Shown: positions 1 through 8,628 of the stretch, one piece after another
Numbering within the stretch: position 1 is the first letter of the stretch
Layout of the letters: each line of letters starts with the position of its first letter
Program-made: the position numbers and the translations under genes
Assembly (NCBI GenBank): GCA_021740385.1
Contig: JAIOZY010000040.1
Span: 1-52,141 of the forward strand
From: Prolixibacteraceae bacterium
GTDB taxonomy: Bacteria; Bacteroidota; Bacteroidia; Bacteroidales; Prolixibacteraceae
Reading direction: 5' to 3'
DNA length: 52,141 nucleotides
The notes under the pieces: model-generated
Database searches by the model: none
Told to the model about the DNA's origin: nothing
The model's input: only the letters and a program-made list of their open reading frames with translations

Positions 1-504
1 CCTGGGCTAGAATATTTGAGCCCTTCAGGCTCAATAGTACCGTTCATTCAACAAACGATAAGCAGAAACCGGGTTGCCCAAAAAGCCCTGAAAGGGCGAA
101 TCAATATAGCCCCCCGAAGAATCGGGGCAGGCACGGCAAAGCCCTGGGTAAGGAAACGCGGGCAGATAAACCGTTCGATCCACTCAGGTAGTTAAAGGGC
201 ATAACCTTGTATCGAATGGAACAGTAGCCCGTTGTATTCTTCATCCGGTTCAGATCAACCTACCGCACTTTATGAATTCTTTGAGCCCTTCCGTTTCCCT
301 GTCATCTCCACATTGTGCCTAAAAAAAATTGGGTAGGCTCTTGCAAAGACTAAGTAAACCCGCCTGGCTTTGTTAATCAGCAGTAACATCATGGTGTCAA
401 ATTTGCCAAAGTTGTCAAGTTTAAAAAAAGTTTTTATGGCTCTGTTTTATTTAATAGTTGGTTAAAATTGTTAGTTTTGGTTTTGTTGTTTTAACTTTTG
501 ACCC
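1..504. other. Gene-free left end with several short palindromes
   Basis: No convincing coding frame is visible. The stretch holds small perfect hairpins: 18-32 (GAGCC/GGCTC), 85-97 (GCCCT/AGGGC) and 112-127 (CCCCGA/TCGGGG). A near repeat of the first occurs around 281-292. At about 311-337 there is a motif resembling a direct repeat found twice at 38479-38660. The look is of dispersed palindromic repeats of the kind common between Bacteroidota genes. I cannot name a family. Confidence 0.5.
472..479 (+). promoter_or_regulatory. Putative -7 promoter element of the SpmAB-like gene
   Basis: TAGTTTTG matches the Bacteroidota -7 consensus TAnnTTTG and lies 25 nt upstream of the ATG at 505, giving a short leader. 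No good -33 TTTG is seen at the usual 19-21 nt spacing, so the call is weak. Confidence 0.3.
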
Positions 505-1737
505 ATGGCATTAAATTACATCTGGATTTTTTTCTTTTTGATTGCTTTCATTGTAGCCCTGATCAAATTGATCTTTTTTCAAGATTATGTCATCTTTTCC
601 GAGTTGGTCAATTCTACTTTTGAAATGGCCAAAACAGGCTTCGAAATTTCACTTGGGTTAACCGGTGTGCTAACATTGTGGATGGGAATTATGAAAATTG
701 GTGAAAAAGGGGGCATTGTAAAAGTGTTATCGCGTATTATCGGGCCTTTTTTCCAACGCTTGTTTCCCGAGTTAGGGAAAGACCATCCGGCTTATGGTTC
801 AATTACCCTTAATATTGCCGCCAACATGCTTAACCTCGATAATGCAGCCACCCCCATGGGTTTAAAGGCCATGAAGGAAATGCAGGAAACCAACCCCCAT
901 AAAAAAACGGCATCGAATGCGCAAATCATGTTCATGGTGCTGAACACTTCGGGGCTTACCATTATACCCATTTCCATCATGGTTTACCGTGCGCAGTTAG
1001 GTGCGGTTAACCCTAGCGATATATTTGTCCCGCTTTTAATTACCACTTTTTTTTCAACACTTGCCGGACTTATTTCAGTTTCGATATTTCAAAAAATAAA
1101 TCTTTTCGATAAGGTGATCCTTTCATGGCTGGGGGGCATGACGGCTTTCATCGTGGGCATAATCTGGTATTTTTCAACCCTTAACCAACAGCAAATCGAA
1201 AACATTTCGAATGTGGCAAGCGGTTTAATACTGTTTGGTATAATAACGGGGTTTATATTAATGGCCTGGCGAAAGCGTGTGAACGTTTACGAAGCGTTTA
1301 TCGAGGGGGCAAAAGACGGGTTTAAAACAGCGGTTAATATTATACCTTATCTTATTGCCATTTTGGTTGCCATTGGGGTTTTCAGGGCTTCGGGTGCCAT
1401 GGATGTTATCATTGCCGGCATTAGCTGGGGGGTTGATGCTGTGGGGTTGAACACCGATTTTGTTGAGGCTTTGCCCACGGCATTTATGAAGCCCCTGAGC
1501 GGAAGCGGTGCCCGGGGGATGATGATTGATGCCATGTCGACTTACGGTGCCGACTCGTTTGTTGGAAGGTTGACATCGGTTATGCAGGGTTCTACCGATA
1601 CAACTTTTTACATACTGGCTGTTTATTTTGGTTCGGTAGGCATTAAGCGTACCCGCCATGCTTTAACCTGCGGGCTTATTGCCGATTTTGCAGGAATACT
1701 GGCGGCCATCTTTATTGCATATCTCTTCTTTCATTAA
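505..1737 (+). CDS. Fused SpmA-SpmB-like membrane protein (nucleoside-recognition Gate domains)
   Basis: The 410-residue, highly hydrophobic protein carries two Gate (nucleoside recognition) domains. An SpmA-like half covers about residues 30-200, with the segment LNLDNAATPMGLKAMKEMQ. An SpmB-like half covers about 225-410, with KPLSGSGARGMMIDAM and the stretch GSTDTTFYILAVYFGSVG. In spore formers SpmA and SpmB are separate proteins needed for spore core dehydration. Bacteroidota do not sporulate, so the role here is unknown, probably small-molecule transport or gating in the inner membrane. The gene converges with the GNAT-nitrilase gene, 19 bp apart. Domain assignment is confident; function is not. 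Confidence 0.85.
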   Translation: MALNYIWIFFFLIAFIVALIKLIFFQDYVIFSELVNSTFEMAKTGFEISLGLTGVLTLWMGIMKIGEKGGIVKVLSRIIGPFFQRLFPELGKDHPAYGSITLNIAANMLNLDNAATPMGLKAMKEMQETNPHKKTASNAQIMFMVLNTSGLTIIPISIMVYRAQLGAVNPSDIFVPLLITTFFSTLAGLISVSIFQKINLFDKVILSWLGGMTAFIVGIIWYFSTLNQQQIENISNVASGLILFGIITGFILMAWRKRVNVYEAFIEGAKDGFKTAVNIIPYLIAILVAIGVFRASGAMDVIIAGISWGVDAVGLNTDFVEALPTAFMKPLSGSGARGMMIDAMSTYGADSFVGRLTSVMQGSTDTTFYILAVYFGSVGIKRTRHALTCGLIADFAGILAAIFIAYLFFH

Positions 1738-1756
1738 TAAATCCGGTTTAAAAGCT

Positions 1757-3274
1757 CTATGTAAACGTGAGTTTATAAATATCGTTTCTTCTGTCGATCA
1801 GGTTGCGCACGCTGCCAAAGGTGTGTAATTCTTTCAAAAGGTCAATATCAACATCGGCAACCAGTATCATCTCGGTATTCGGTGTTGCTTCGGCTTTGAT
1901 ACCCGTGGTAGGGAAGGGGAAATCGCAGGGTGTGAAAATGACCGATTGTGCAAACTGAATGTCCATGTTTTCAACTTTAGGCAGGTTACCTACACTGCCG
2001 GCAATGGCAACGTAACATTCATTCTCGATTGCCCTGGCCCGGGCGCAATAACGCACCCTTGAGTAGCCGTTTTGTGTGTCGGTAAGGAAGGGAACAAAAA
2101 GGATGTTCATCCCTTGGTCGGCAAGTAACCTGGGCAGTTCGGGGAATTCAACATCGTAGCAAATCAATACACCAATGGGGCCGCAATCGGTTTCCATTAC
2201 CTGCAGTCGGTTGCCGCCAACCAAACCCCACACTTTTTCTTCGTCGGGAGTAACGTGCAGTTTTTCATACGTTTCATAAGTTCCGTTACGGCGGCAAAGG
2301 TGCCCGACATTGTACAGTTTGTTGTTATGAACAACGGGCATACTGCCGGTAATAACGTTAACATTGTACGATATTGCCAGCGATAAAAAGCGGTCCCTTA
2401 TTTCTTCGGTATATTGGGCAAGTTCGCGTATGGCCTGCGACTCGCTCATGTGGTTATAAGCGGCCATGAGTGGTGCATTGAAAAATTCGGGAAAAAGGGC
2501 AAAGTCGCTTTTATAGCCCGAAACAGCATCAATGAAAAATTCAATTTGTTCAAACATCTCATCAATGGTTTTATACTGACGCATTTGCCATTGTATAAGG
2601 CCTAAACGCACAACCGATTTTGAAGATGAAAGTTTTTCGGGGCTTTTTTCGTAATAGATGTTATCCCATTGCAGCAAAACGGCATAGTCTTTTGATTCCT
2701 CATCCCCCGGCAGGTAATTTTTCAAAACCTTTTTTACATGAAAATCGTTCGAAAGCTGAAAGCTTAGTGTGGGATCGTGTAATTGCCGGTATTTTACCTT
2801 TTGGATGTATTCACGGGGTGACATTTTTCCGGAATATTTATGAAAGTTGGGTATCCGTCCCCCGAAGATAATTGCCTTTAAATTCAGGTTTTCGCACAGC
2901 TCTTTGCGGGCATCGTACAGGCGGCGCCCCAGCCTTAGCCCCCTGTAGTCGGGTTCAATAAAAACTTCTATCCCATATAAAACATCGCCTTTTGGGTTGT
3001 GTGTGTTAAAGGTATAGTTGCCAGTTATTTGGGCGTAATTATGCGAGTCGCCAAAGTGTGAGTACTTTACAATAATGGACAGGGCGCAGCCTACCAGTAC
3101 CCCATCGGCAATTACGGCTATTTGTCCTTCGGGAAAAAGGGTAAGGAGCTTTTTGATGTGTTCTTCTTTCCAGTAGGCCCCGGGCCAGTTTATGTACGCT
3201 TCAATCATCGATGATTTGAGCTCCTGGTAATCATCAATATTCAGGTGCCTTAATTCAATTGTGCTGATTTCCAT
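1757..3274 (-). CDS. Bifunctional GNAT acetyltransferase / carbon-nitrogen hydrolase (nitrilase superfamily)
   Basis: This 505-residue protein joins two enzyme domains. The N-terminal GNAT domain (about 1-165) has an acetyl-CoA-loop-like RGLRLGRRLY at 111-120. The C-terminal nitrilase-type amidohydrolase (about 222-505) shows the full catalytic triad: Glu263 in FPEFF, Lys338 in YEKLH and Cys372 in ICYDVEFPE. Both domains look intact, so this is a real fusion and not a frameshift artefact. Fusions of this architecture are known in bacteria, but their substrates are not established. An acylated amine or amide that is acetylated and then hydrolysed, or the reverse, would fit. The protein has no signal peptide and is probably cytosolic. 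It is transcribed alone or together with the DoxX-like gene, which lies 111 bp upstream on the same strand. Confidence 0.9.
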   Translation of the reverse strand: MEISTIELRHLNIDDYQELKSSMIEAYINWPGAYWKEEHIKKLLTLFPEGQIAVIADGVLVGCALSIIVKYSHFGDSHNYAQITGNYTFNTHNPKGDVLYGIEVFIEPDYRGLRLGRRLYDARKELCENLNLKAIIFGGRIPNFHKYSGKMSPREYIQKVKYRQLHDPTLSFQLSNDFHVKKVLKNYLPGDEESKDYAVLLQWDNIYYEKSPEKLSSSKSVVRLGLIQWQMRQYKTIDEMFEQIEFFIDAVSGYKSDFALFPEFFNAPLMAAYNHMSESQAIRELAQYTEEIRDRFLSLAISYNVNVITGSMPVVHNNKLYNVGHLCRRNGTYETYEKLHVTPDEEKVWGLVGGNRLQVMETDCGPIGVLICYDVEFPELPRLLADQGMNILFVPFLTDTQNGYSRVRYCARARAIENECYVAIAGSVGNLPKVENMDIQFAQSVIFTPCDFPFPTTGIKAEATPNTEMILVADVDIDLLKELHTFGSVRNLIDRRNDIYKLTFT

Positions 3275-3385
3275 TACAGGTTGTATTTAATGTGATTGAT
3301 CCGTAAATGTATTGTCCGCAATTAACAACGGGCGATGTTAAAGTAATAAAAAAATACGGTTACAAGATTGGGTTGTTTCCCGAAT

Positions 3386-3766
3386 TTATAAGAGAAATCT
3401 GAAGAAAGTAATAAATACCATCATGAAAAGCAATAATGCAGTTATTGCCGCTTCTTTGTGTTCACCCAGTTTTATGTGCGTTAACGGTGCCCCGATAATA
3501 ATTACAATTAATATTATGGTTGTTATAACCGAAAGGACTTTCAACCCCTCAACAAAAACCGATATTATAAGGGTGAGTGAACATGCTATTTCGATTAACG
3601 AAACAATGCGCATATAGCGTGATGGAAATAATTGTGCTTTTTCGTTGTTTTTTTCCAGTTTGTTTTCGGGTATTAGCCGCTTGTATGAGTTTGTTAATTT
3701 TAATAACCCGGCAATGAGGAATACAATTGCCACAATTATTTGTAATATCAGAAGTACAATTTTCAT
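3386..3766 (-). CDS. DoxX-like small integral membrane protein
   Basis: A 126-residue protein with four predicted membrane segments (about 1-21, 53-72, 74-97 and 104-126). It has the DoxX/DoxX_2 layout: an N-terminal helix ending in AGLLKL, a polar loop with basic residues and three closely packed C-terminal helices. The family is linked in other bacteria to quinone or sulfur metabolism and redox stress, but members are functionally diverse. The gene lies upstream of the GNAT-nitrilase gene on the same strand with a 111-bp gap, so co-transcription is possible. I see no diagnostic catalytic residue, so the physiological role is open. Confidence 0.7.
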   Translation of the reverse strand: MKIVLLILQIIVAIVFLIAGLLKLTNSYKRLIPENKLEKNNEKAQLFPSRYMRIVSLIEIACSLTLIISVFVEGLKVLSVITTIILIVIIIGAPLTHIKLGEHKEAAITALLLFMMVFITFFRFLL

Positions 3767-3971
3767 GTTTTTATATTCTTGTTAATATTTCATGAAACGA
3801 GGAAAAATGCCTTTCTTTTCAATACAATACGTTTTTTTGATCAGTTTGTTCTATCACTAATGCTTTATAAACAATGTTTTGGCTTTTTTCTTTTTTCAAT
3901 AATAAACGTTGATAATTTAATTATAGTTTGTTACAAAGTCAATATTTTGTTTTTTATTGTGCCAAAAACAA

Positions 3972-4003
3972 AAAAAAGAGCCTGCCGCGGCAAGCTCTTT
4001 TTC
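3972..4003 (-). terminator. Rho-independent terminator of the large T9SS protein gene
   Basis: A strong palindrome, AAAAAGAGC...GCTCTTTTT with a G+C-rich core, is followed on the minus strand by a T-rich run. It sits about 20 bp past the stop codon at 4024. Confidence 0.85.
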
Positions 4004-4023
4004 CAGTTTTATCGATCAATTAT

Positions 4024-7000
4024 CTATCGTTTTACAACTTTAAAACGGTCGATAATTTTTGAACCGTTTTCAATCACTACCATGTAGAGCCCTGTAGGCT
4101 GGCCATGTAGTGAAACATTTTCAAACTTGGAGAGGGCTTTAGAAATAACAACCCGTTTCCCGGCTGTGTTGAATACATGAATAGTACTGCCGGCTTCAAG
4201 GCCTTTAATGTTTATTTCGCCCGTTGTCGGGTTTGGATAGAGGGTTAAGTTTCCACGCTTAATGGTATATGCCGAAGAAGCAATAAATATTTCATAATCG
4301 CGTGTTACTGTCCCGTCTTGTGATGTAACCCTTACAATGTCGCCGGTATTAACAGCGCCATCATCGTTCAAGTCAATGATTTCGAATGTAGCACCTTCGG
4401 AGACAAAAATTGAATCCTGTACTTCTGCGATTGTAATATTATCGGTTTCAGCTTTAATCCTGATCGAGCGTGTCGATTGTGTAACTGTGTAGGTTATGGC
4501 ATCGGAATAAGCAAAAGCCCTCCTTTCTTTCTGGGTCTGGCTAATGAGCTTCACCGAATATGTTTTCTGCGTAGCGCCGTCCTGTGCCGTAACAACCAGC
4601 TCATCGTCTTTATAAATGGTACCTATTTCGCGCAACTGCCCCATTTTGTTTAAAAGTTCGAGGCTTGCACCCGGTGCAGGTATCAGGTTACCAAAGAATG
4701 AAGGCACATTGGTACCGTCGGGCAGCAATGCAATTAAAGCAGCATCCTGATCAACCAGGTACACGTTTGAAAGCACATAGGCATCCGATGGTGAAGAATT
4801 GGGTTGCAACTGGTACGTGATTTTCGTTGTACCATTTTGAGCAATCACTTCAATGAACATCTGGTTGGTAGCAACCGTTTGAACAAGGGTTGTATCGAAG
4901 TTTATTTGCTGGAATGGTGCATACGAACCATCAGCATTGAATAAGGTAACCAACGATGCTGTTTCAGGAATAACCAGTCCTTCATATACTTCCCTTAGCG
5001 TGGTACCAACATCAAAACCGGAAATGGTACCCTGGTCATCAGTAATGTCGATATCATACACATCGGATGTGATTACGGCATTATCGGCCAACATGCCAAA
5101 GGCTACGGTAATAATATATTTTGAAGTACTTTCCCCATTGGCTGAAGTTACGGTAAGTTCATCGCCGGTCTCGAGCAGGTCCGCTTCGGTAAGTTCGGTT
5201 TCACCGCGTGTGAATGTTAATACCTGACCGGTATCGGCTTTTGAAATGTTATCGAGAAAACTGGCCACGGTTGTTCCCGGTTCGGGGCCAACAATGGTTT
5301 CTTCCATTGAATAACCTTCGCTTATAACATACGAGTTAGAAGAAATGGTTGAAATGAACTCGGTAATGGTGTTCAGTGAATGTGCACCAACATCGTGGAA
5401 GATCATAAACCGTTTCTCGAGCCAGTCGGTATAACCCTGGTCTGTCCAGTAGCTTTCATTTGTTGTAAACCATTCGCCGGGGTATGCTTCCGGGTTTTCC
5501 GGATCCCAGAAAGAACCGCCCGGTTCGGTATTACCTTCATAAATGTGTGGCAAACGTACTGCACCAAAATTTTGATCATAACTTACGCTGTCGTCTGAAA
5601 TTATGCCAAGGTTTCCGGAAGCTTCCAAGCGCCCGAATATGTCAATCACCTCAACGTCGTTGTAATCGTACAAAGCTTTGTCACCATTAAGAACCGTGTC
5701 GTTTGTTATTTTGTACAATATCCATGAGCAGTTTGGCGGCCAGCCACCGGCAACGTGCGCATAAACACCAAGGTCGGAAGGTACGTCGCCAAAGTCGATA
5801 CCCCAGGGGTTGTACCCTGTCCTGAAGTTAACGTCCAGTTCTTCGTCAATGTCCCATCCGTTATCGGTCCACATGTGTGAAGTAGCGTCTTTGTCCCACG
5901 GCAGGGCAAAACCAATGGTAAACACATCGCCGGGTGCCACCATGGGGTCAACGCTGTAGTCAATATCCAGGTAACCCGGGTCTATTTGCCAGCTTAGCGT
6001 GTCTTGCCATACACGGCCGGGAACATAGAATTGGTAGCGGTTAGCGGCATCCTTATCGGTAAAACCAGCGATGACATCAGCCGGGGTAACGGCTGCATCG
6101 GCTGTATAAGCGATTAAGTATTCACTAAGGTCAAGCTCCTGGTTCCCGGGGTTACAGATTTCGATAAAAGTTTGTGCCCAGCCTGCACGGAAAACAAATT
6201 CCGAGAAGAATGGTTCGGGTTCGTAGGGCTGAACATTGGAGAAATCTTTTTCTTTTTCCAGTTCGATGGAATAAACGTTTACCACTGAATCGTCTTCGGC
6301 TGTAACCGTGTAGCGGATTGTACGGTCTTCGATTGTTCCGCCGAGCGATGTGGCCCGTTTGGTTTCAACCGTGGCGTCGGTGTGTGCTGTTTTAGCTACA
6401 AATGCCGGAATATAAGGTACATCCCAGGGTATTTGCACTTTGTAATTCAGTTTACTTTGGGCAAAACCGGGAATGGTATCCCCTTTCCATCCATACAGCC
6501 CTTTGTAATTTTCGGGGATATCGGGCCAGGTTATTGACGAAAGGTTTGCATTGTGGCTCGGGCGGTAGCGGTCGGTTTCAATATAGTATTCTTTTGTGTT
6601 TGTGCCATCTTCCGATGTAATGCTCAAAATATCGCCTTCCATTAGGTCGGGGCGTTCGGTGCCGTCAACCCAAATCATTTCCCAGCTTGCATTTTCGGGT
6701 TTTTCTAAGTATTTCAATAATGTGTCGACACGGGTATAGGCAGCCACTTCAAGAATTGAATCGATGCCTGAAGCATGTTCGGTAACCACAAAAGGTGTGT
6801 ACCAGCCGCCGCCGCCATCAGGGGCATTTTTCGGGATAACACGGCATTCCGATGCTGTTGGTGGTAACAGGTTGAGTGCAAATGTGATTTCCTGAAGATC
6901 GTTACCGCAGGCATACAGGGTAAGCGAGTCGCCGGTACGTACCGATGTAAATGCTGAATCGATGGGATCGTGTGAAAAGTGATAGTGCCATGCAATACCC

Positions 7001-7941
7001 TCAACACGATCAAACTCGTTCATGATCGAGTCCATGTTGCGGGCGCCCCATTCTACATCCATTGTGTAGTTGTCCCAGTCGATTTCAATGGTTTCCGAAA
7101 TAAGGGTTTCGGCATTGAGTTGTGCGTCGATATGGTTTCCAACAGTCCAGAAAACCCGGGTACCTGGCTCATAGCCACCGGCAATCTGGAAAGGAATTGG
7201 GATCCATTCCGAGTCGGTTATATCGATACCGCGAACGCGGTCCCATGCATCCTGATCGGGGCCGGTACCGGTTGTTACGCTGTGTTTGCGGACAAGGGTA
7301 GCTGAATTTGTAGCATCGGTAAAACCGGCTACATCCGATGCGCCATACAGGTCGGGGCGCGATCCATACCCGTCATTGTCGTCATCTTCGGTAAAAATAC
7401 CGTTCACATGGTCGATTACCAGTGAGTCGCCTTCGGTAAAGTGGTGGCGAAGGTAAAAGGCATAATCGCCGTTCCAGCATTCCAGAACCGATCGGTAACC
7501 AATAGATACACTATCGGTTGGGTCTCCCAATTCGTATCCCTGTTCCTGCCGGTGTATTTGCATATCGGCCAGGTGCCAGAAATCTTCTTTGGTTATAGGC
7601 CCCCAGCGTTCATCATCAACTTTTTCCATCTCTTTTACCCAGTCCTGAACGTTTGCAAGTACAAACGTTTGACCCGGTGCAAGCGAGGTGTCGGGAAGCC
7701 GCATATAACTCTCTTCGCCGGGGAAAAAGGCTTCATCCCAGGGTGTAATGTGTCCCAATTCAAACTCAGAAAGATTAATGGTTTCCGTTCCCATGTTACA
7801 GAGTTCAACATAGGAATGGTCGGCCCGGTCAATCCTTACTTCTGAAAAAATCAGGTTCATGTATGCTTCTTCATCTTGTGCCTGTACAAGCAGGCCTGAA
7901 GAAAAAATTAACATTAAGCTTAATAGTAGTTTTAATCTCAT
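4024..7941 (-). CDS. Large secreted lamin-tail-domain protein with T9SS sorting domain
   Basis: The best start is the ATG at 7941, because it opens a clean signal peptide (MRLKLLLSLMLIFSSGLLVQAQ). An upstream in-frame ATG at 8028 would add 29 hydrophilic residues. The mature protein (about 1280 residues) has two lamin-tail-like beta-sandwich regions, one near the N-terminus (SEVRIDRADHSYVELCN) and one mid-protein (FFSEFVFRAGWAQTFIEICN). Between and after them are repeated cadherin-like segments, each with a TSxDGTxxKxYxI core. The last 80 residues form a type A T9SS C-terminal domain (LYPNPTTGEINI...GLYMVV...FKVVKR), so it is exported by the Por system and anchored or released at the surface. 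The role is probably adhesive or structural. No catalytic motif was seen. Confidence 0.85.
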   Translation of the reverse strand: MRLKLLLSLMLIFSSGLLVQAQDEEAYMNLIFSEVRIDRADHSYVELCNMGTETINLSEFELGHITPWDEAFFPGEESYMRLPDTSLAPGQTFVLANVQDWVKEMEKVDDERWGPITKEDFWHLADMQIHRQEQGYELGDPTDSVSIGYRSVLECWNGDYAFYLRHHFTEGDSLVIDHVNGIFTEDDDNDGYGSRPDLYGASDVAGFTDATNSATLVRKHSVTTGTGPDQDAWDRVRGIDITDSEWIPIPFQIAGGYEPGTRVFWTVGNHIDAQLNAETLISETIEIDWDNYTMDVEWGARNMDSIMNEFDRVEGIAWHYHFSHDPIDSAFTSVRTGDSLTLYACGNDLQEITFALNLLPPTASECRVIPKNAPDGGGGWYTPFVVTEHASGIDSILEVAAYTRVDTLLKYLEKPENASWEMIWVDGTERPDLMEGDILSITSEDGTNTKEYYIETDRYRPSHNANLSSITWPDIPENYKGLYGWKGDTIPGFAQSKLNYKVQIPWDVPYIPAFVAKTAHTDATVETKRATSLGGTIEDRTIRYTVTAEDDSVVNVYSIELEKEKDFSNVQPYEPEPFFSEFVFRAGWAQTFIEICNPGNQELDLSEYLIAYTADAAVTPADVIAGFTDKDAANRYQFYVPGRVWQDTLSWQIDPGYLDIDYSVDPMVAPGDVFTIGFALPWDKDATSHMWTDNGWDIDEELDVNFRTGYNPWGIDFGDVPSDLGVYAHVAGGWPPNCSWILYKITNDTVLNGDKALYDYNDVEVIDIFGRLEASGNLGIISDDSVSYDQNFGAVRLPHIYEGNTEPGGSFWDPENPEAYPGEWFTTNESYWTDQGYTDWLEKRFMIFHDVGAHSLNTITEFISTISSNSYVISEGYSMEETIVGPEPGTTVASFLDNISKADTGQVLTFTRGETELTEADLLETGDELTVTSANGESTSKYIITVAFGMLADNAVITSDVYDIDITDDQGTISGFDVGTTLREVYEGLVIPETASLVTLFNADGSYAPFQQINFDTTLVQTVATNQMFIEVIAQNGTTKITYQLQPNSSPSDAYVLSNVYLVDQDAALIALLPDGTNVPSFFGNLIPAPGASLELLNKMGQLREIGTIYKDDELVVTAQDGATQKTYSVKLISQTQKERRAFAYSDAITYTVTQSTRSIRIKAETDNITIAEVQDSIFVSEGATFEIIDLNDDGAVNTGDIVRVTSQDGTVTRDYEIFIASSAYTIKRGNLTLYPNPTTGEINIKGLEAGSTIHVFNTAGKRVVISKALSKFENVSLHGQPTGLYMVVIENGSKIIDRFKVVKR

Positions 7942-7986
7942 AATTTTAAATATTAAGTTAGTAAATATTGTAGGTACATTATTATT

Positions 7987-8127
7987 TGTCTTCCTGCTTT
8001 TGTCTCCTGGCTTTTTGTTACCCGCCATCAGTCATTCAACTACTGACAACTGTTCTGCGGAATTCTGTTGCACTACATCTTCCGTCTTTGTCCGCCATAG
8101 CCCCTTATTGTAGGGGCGAAGGCGAAT
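7987..8127 (-). repeat. Composite repeat: 14-bp tandem unit plus hairpin, upstream of the T9SS gene
   Basis: Two 14-bp units with a seven-base sub-period lie at 7987-8000 and 8001-8014 (TGTCTTCCTGCTTT and TGTCTCCTGGCTTT). They are followed by a hairpin around 8091-8123 (GCC-ATA-GCCCC paired with GGGGC-GAA-GGC), and an outer inverted pair CGGAATTC/GAATTCCG flanks the hairpin at about 8058 and 8122. On the minus strand a 20-codon ORF (8036-8098, beginning MADKDGRCSATEF) lies inside it, upstream of the ATG at 7941. The layout of gene start, seven-base-period DNA and hairpin is the same as in the element between hutI and ftcD. Confidence 0.55.
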
Positions 8128-8594
8128 TCCGTCACATTAACTTATTTCATTCAAAAATCAGAACCTTTGTGTTTTCAGTGCCGTCATTTTTTTTCTTTCC
8201 GAAATTTGCAAAATATTCTGAAAAGTATGAATGCTTAACGTTATTTTTATTTGTTCTTTTTCTTTCCCTGGCAAAAAAAAATCAGGACAAGTTGATTTTT
8301 TGTTTTTTTTACCCCCCTTTACGGGAAATATTCAACCCCCCATGTTTTTTTTGCAACCGTGAATTTACCGATATTCCTGAAAAGATGCTTCATTTGAAGG
8401 TATTGAATTATTAAAAAATAAATTGTATAATGCGGTAAAGTCACTAAAAGATAACATCTTTGCAATATATATGCAAGCAATGTTGTTTTTAATATTGATG
8501 ATTTATTTTTCAATAATGTTGCATTTCCTCCCAAAAAAATAGGCTTTTTAAAAAAACGATAGATTTGACCATTTTATCGAATAAGCTTTTATAC

Positions 8595-8602
8595 TATTTT
8601 TG
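8595..8602 (+). promoter_or_regulatory. Putative -7 promoter element of the FAS1/SusCD cluster
   Basis: TATTTTTG fits TAnnTTTG. Transcription would begin near 8608, leaving about 20 nt before the ATG at 8629. This supports that start over the ATG at 8617. A TTTG occurs at 8564-8567, but the spacing of 27 nt is longer than usual. Confidence 0.4.
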
Positions 8603-8628
8603 CACACTATCATATAATGGATATTGTA

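Larger units (their letters stand above)
7942..8628. other. Divergent intergenic region between T9SS protein and FAS1 cluster
   Basis: This gene-free stretch is bounded by two divergently read genes. Its left part (7987-8127) holds the heptamer-and-hairpin repeat listed separately. The centre (8280-8360) is very T-rich and contains two runs of six C at 8312-8317 and 8336-8341. The right part has a putative promoter element at 8595-8602. Long open frames here are homopolymer-driven (phenylalanine-rich) and are not taken as genes. Confidence 0.6.

Noticed and set aside
1258-1659. A 133-codon frame antisense to the SpmAB-like gene
   Set aside because: Fully inside a well-supported gene and with no domain or signal features.
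7986-8414. A 142-codon plus-strand frame in the divergent region
   Set aside because: The product is driven by poly-T tracts and crosses the hairpin repeat; no ribosome-binding or family evidence.
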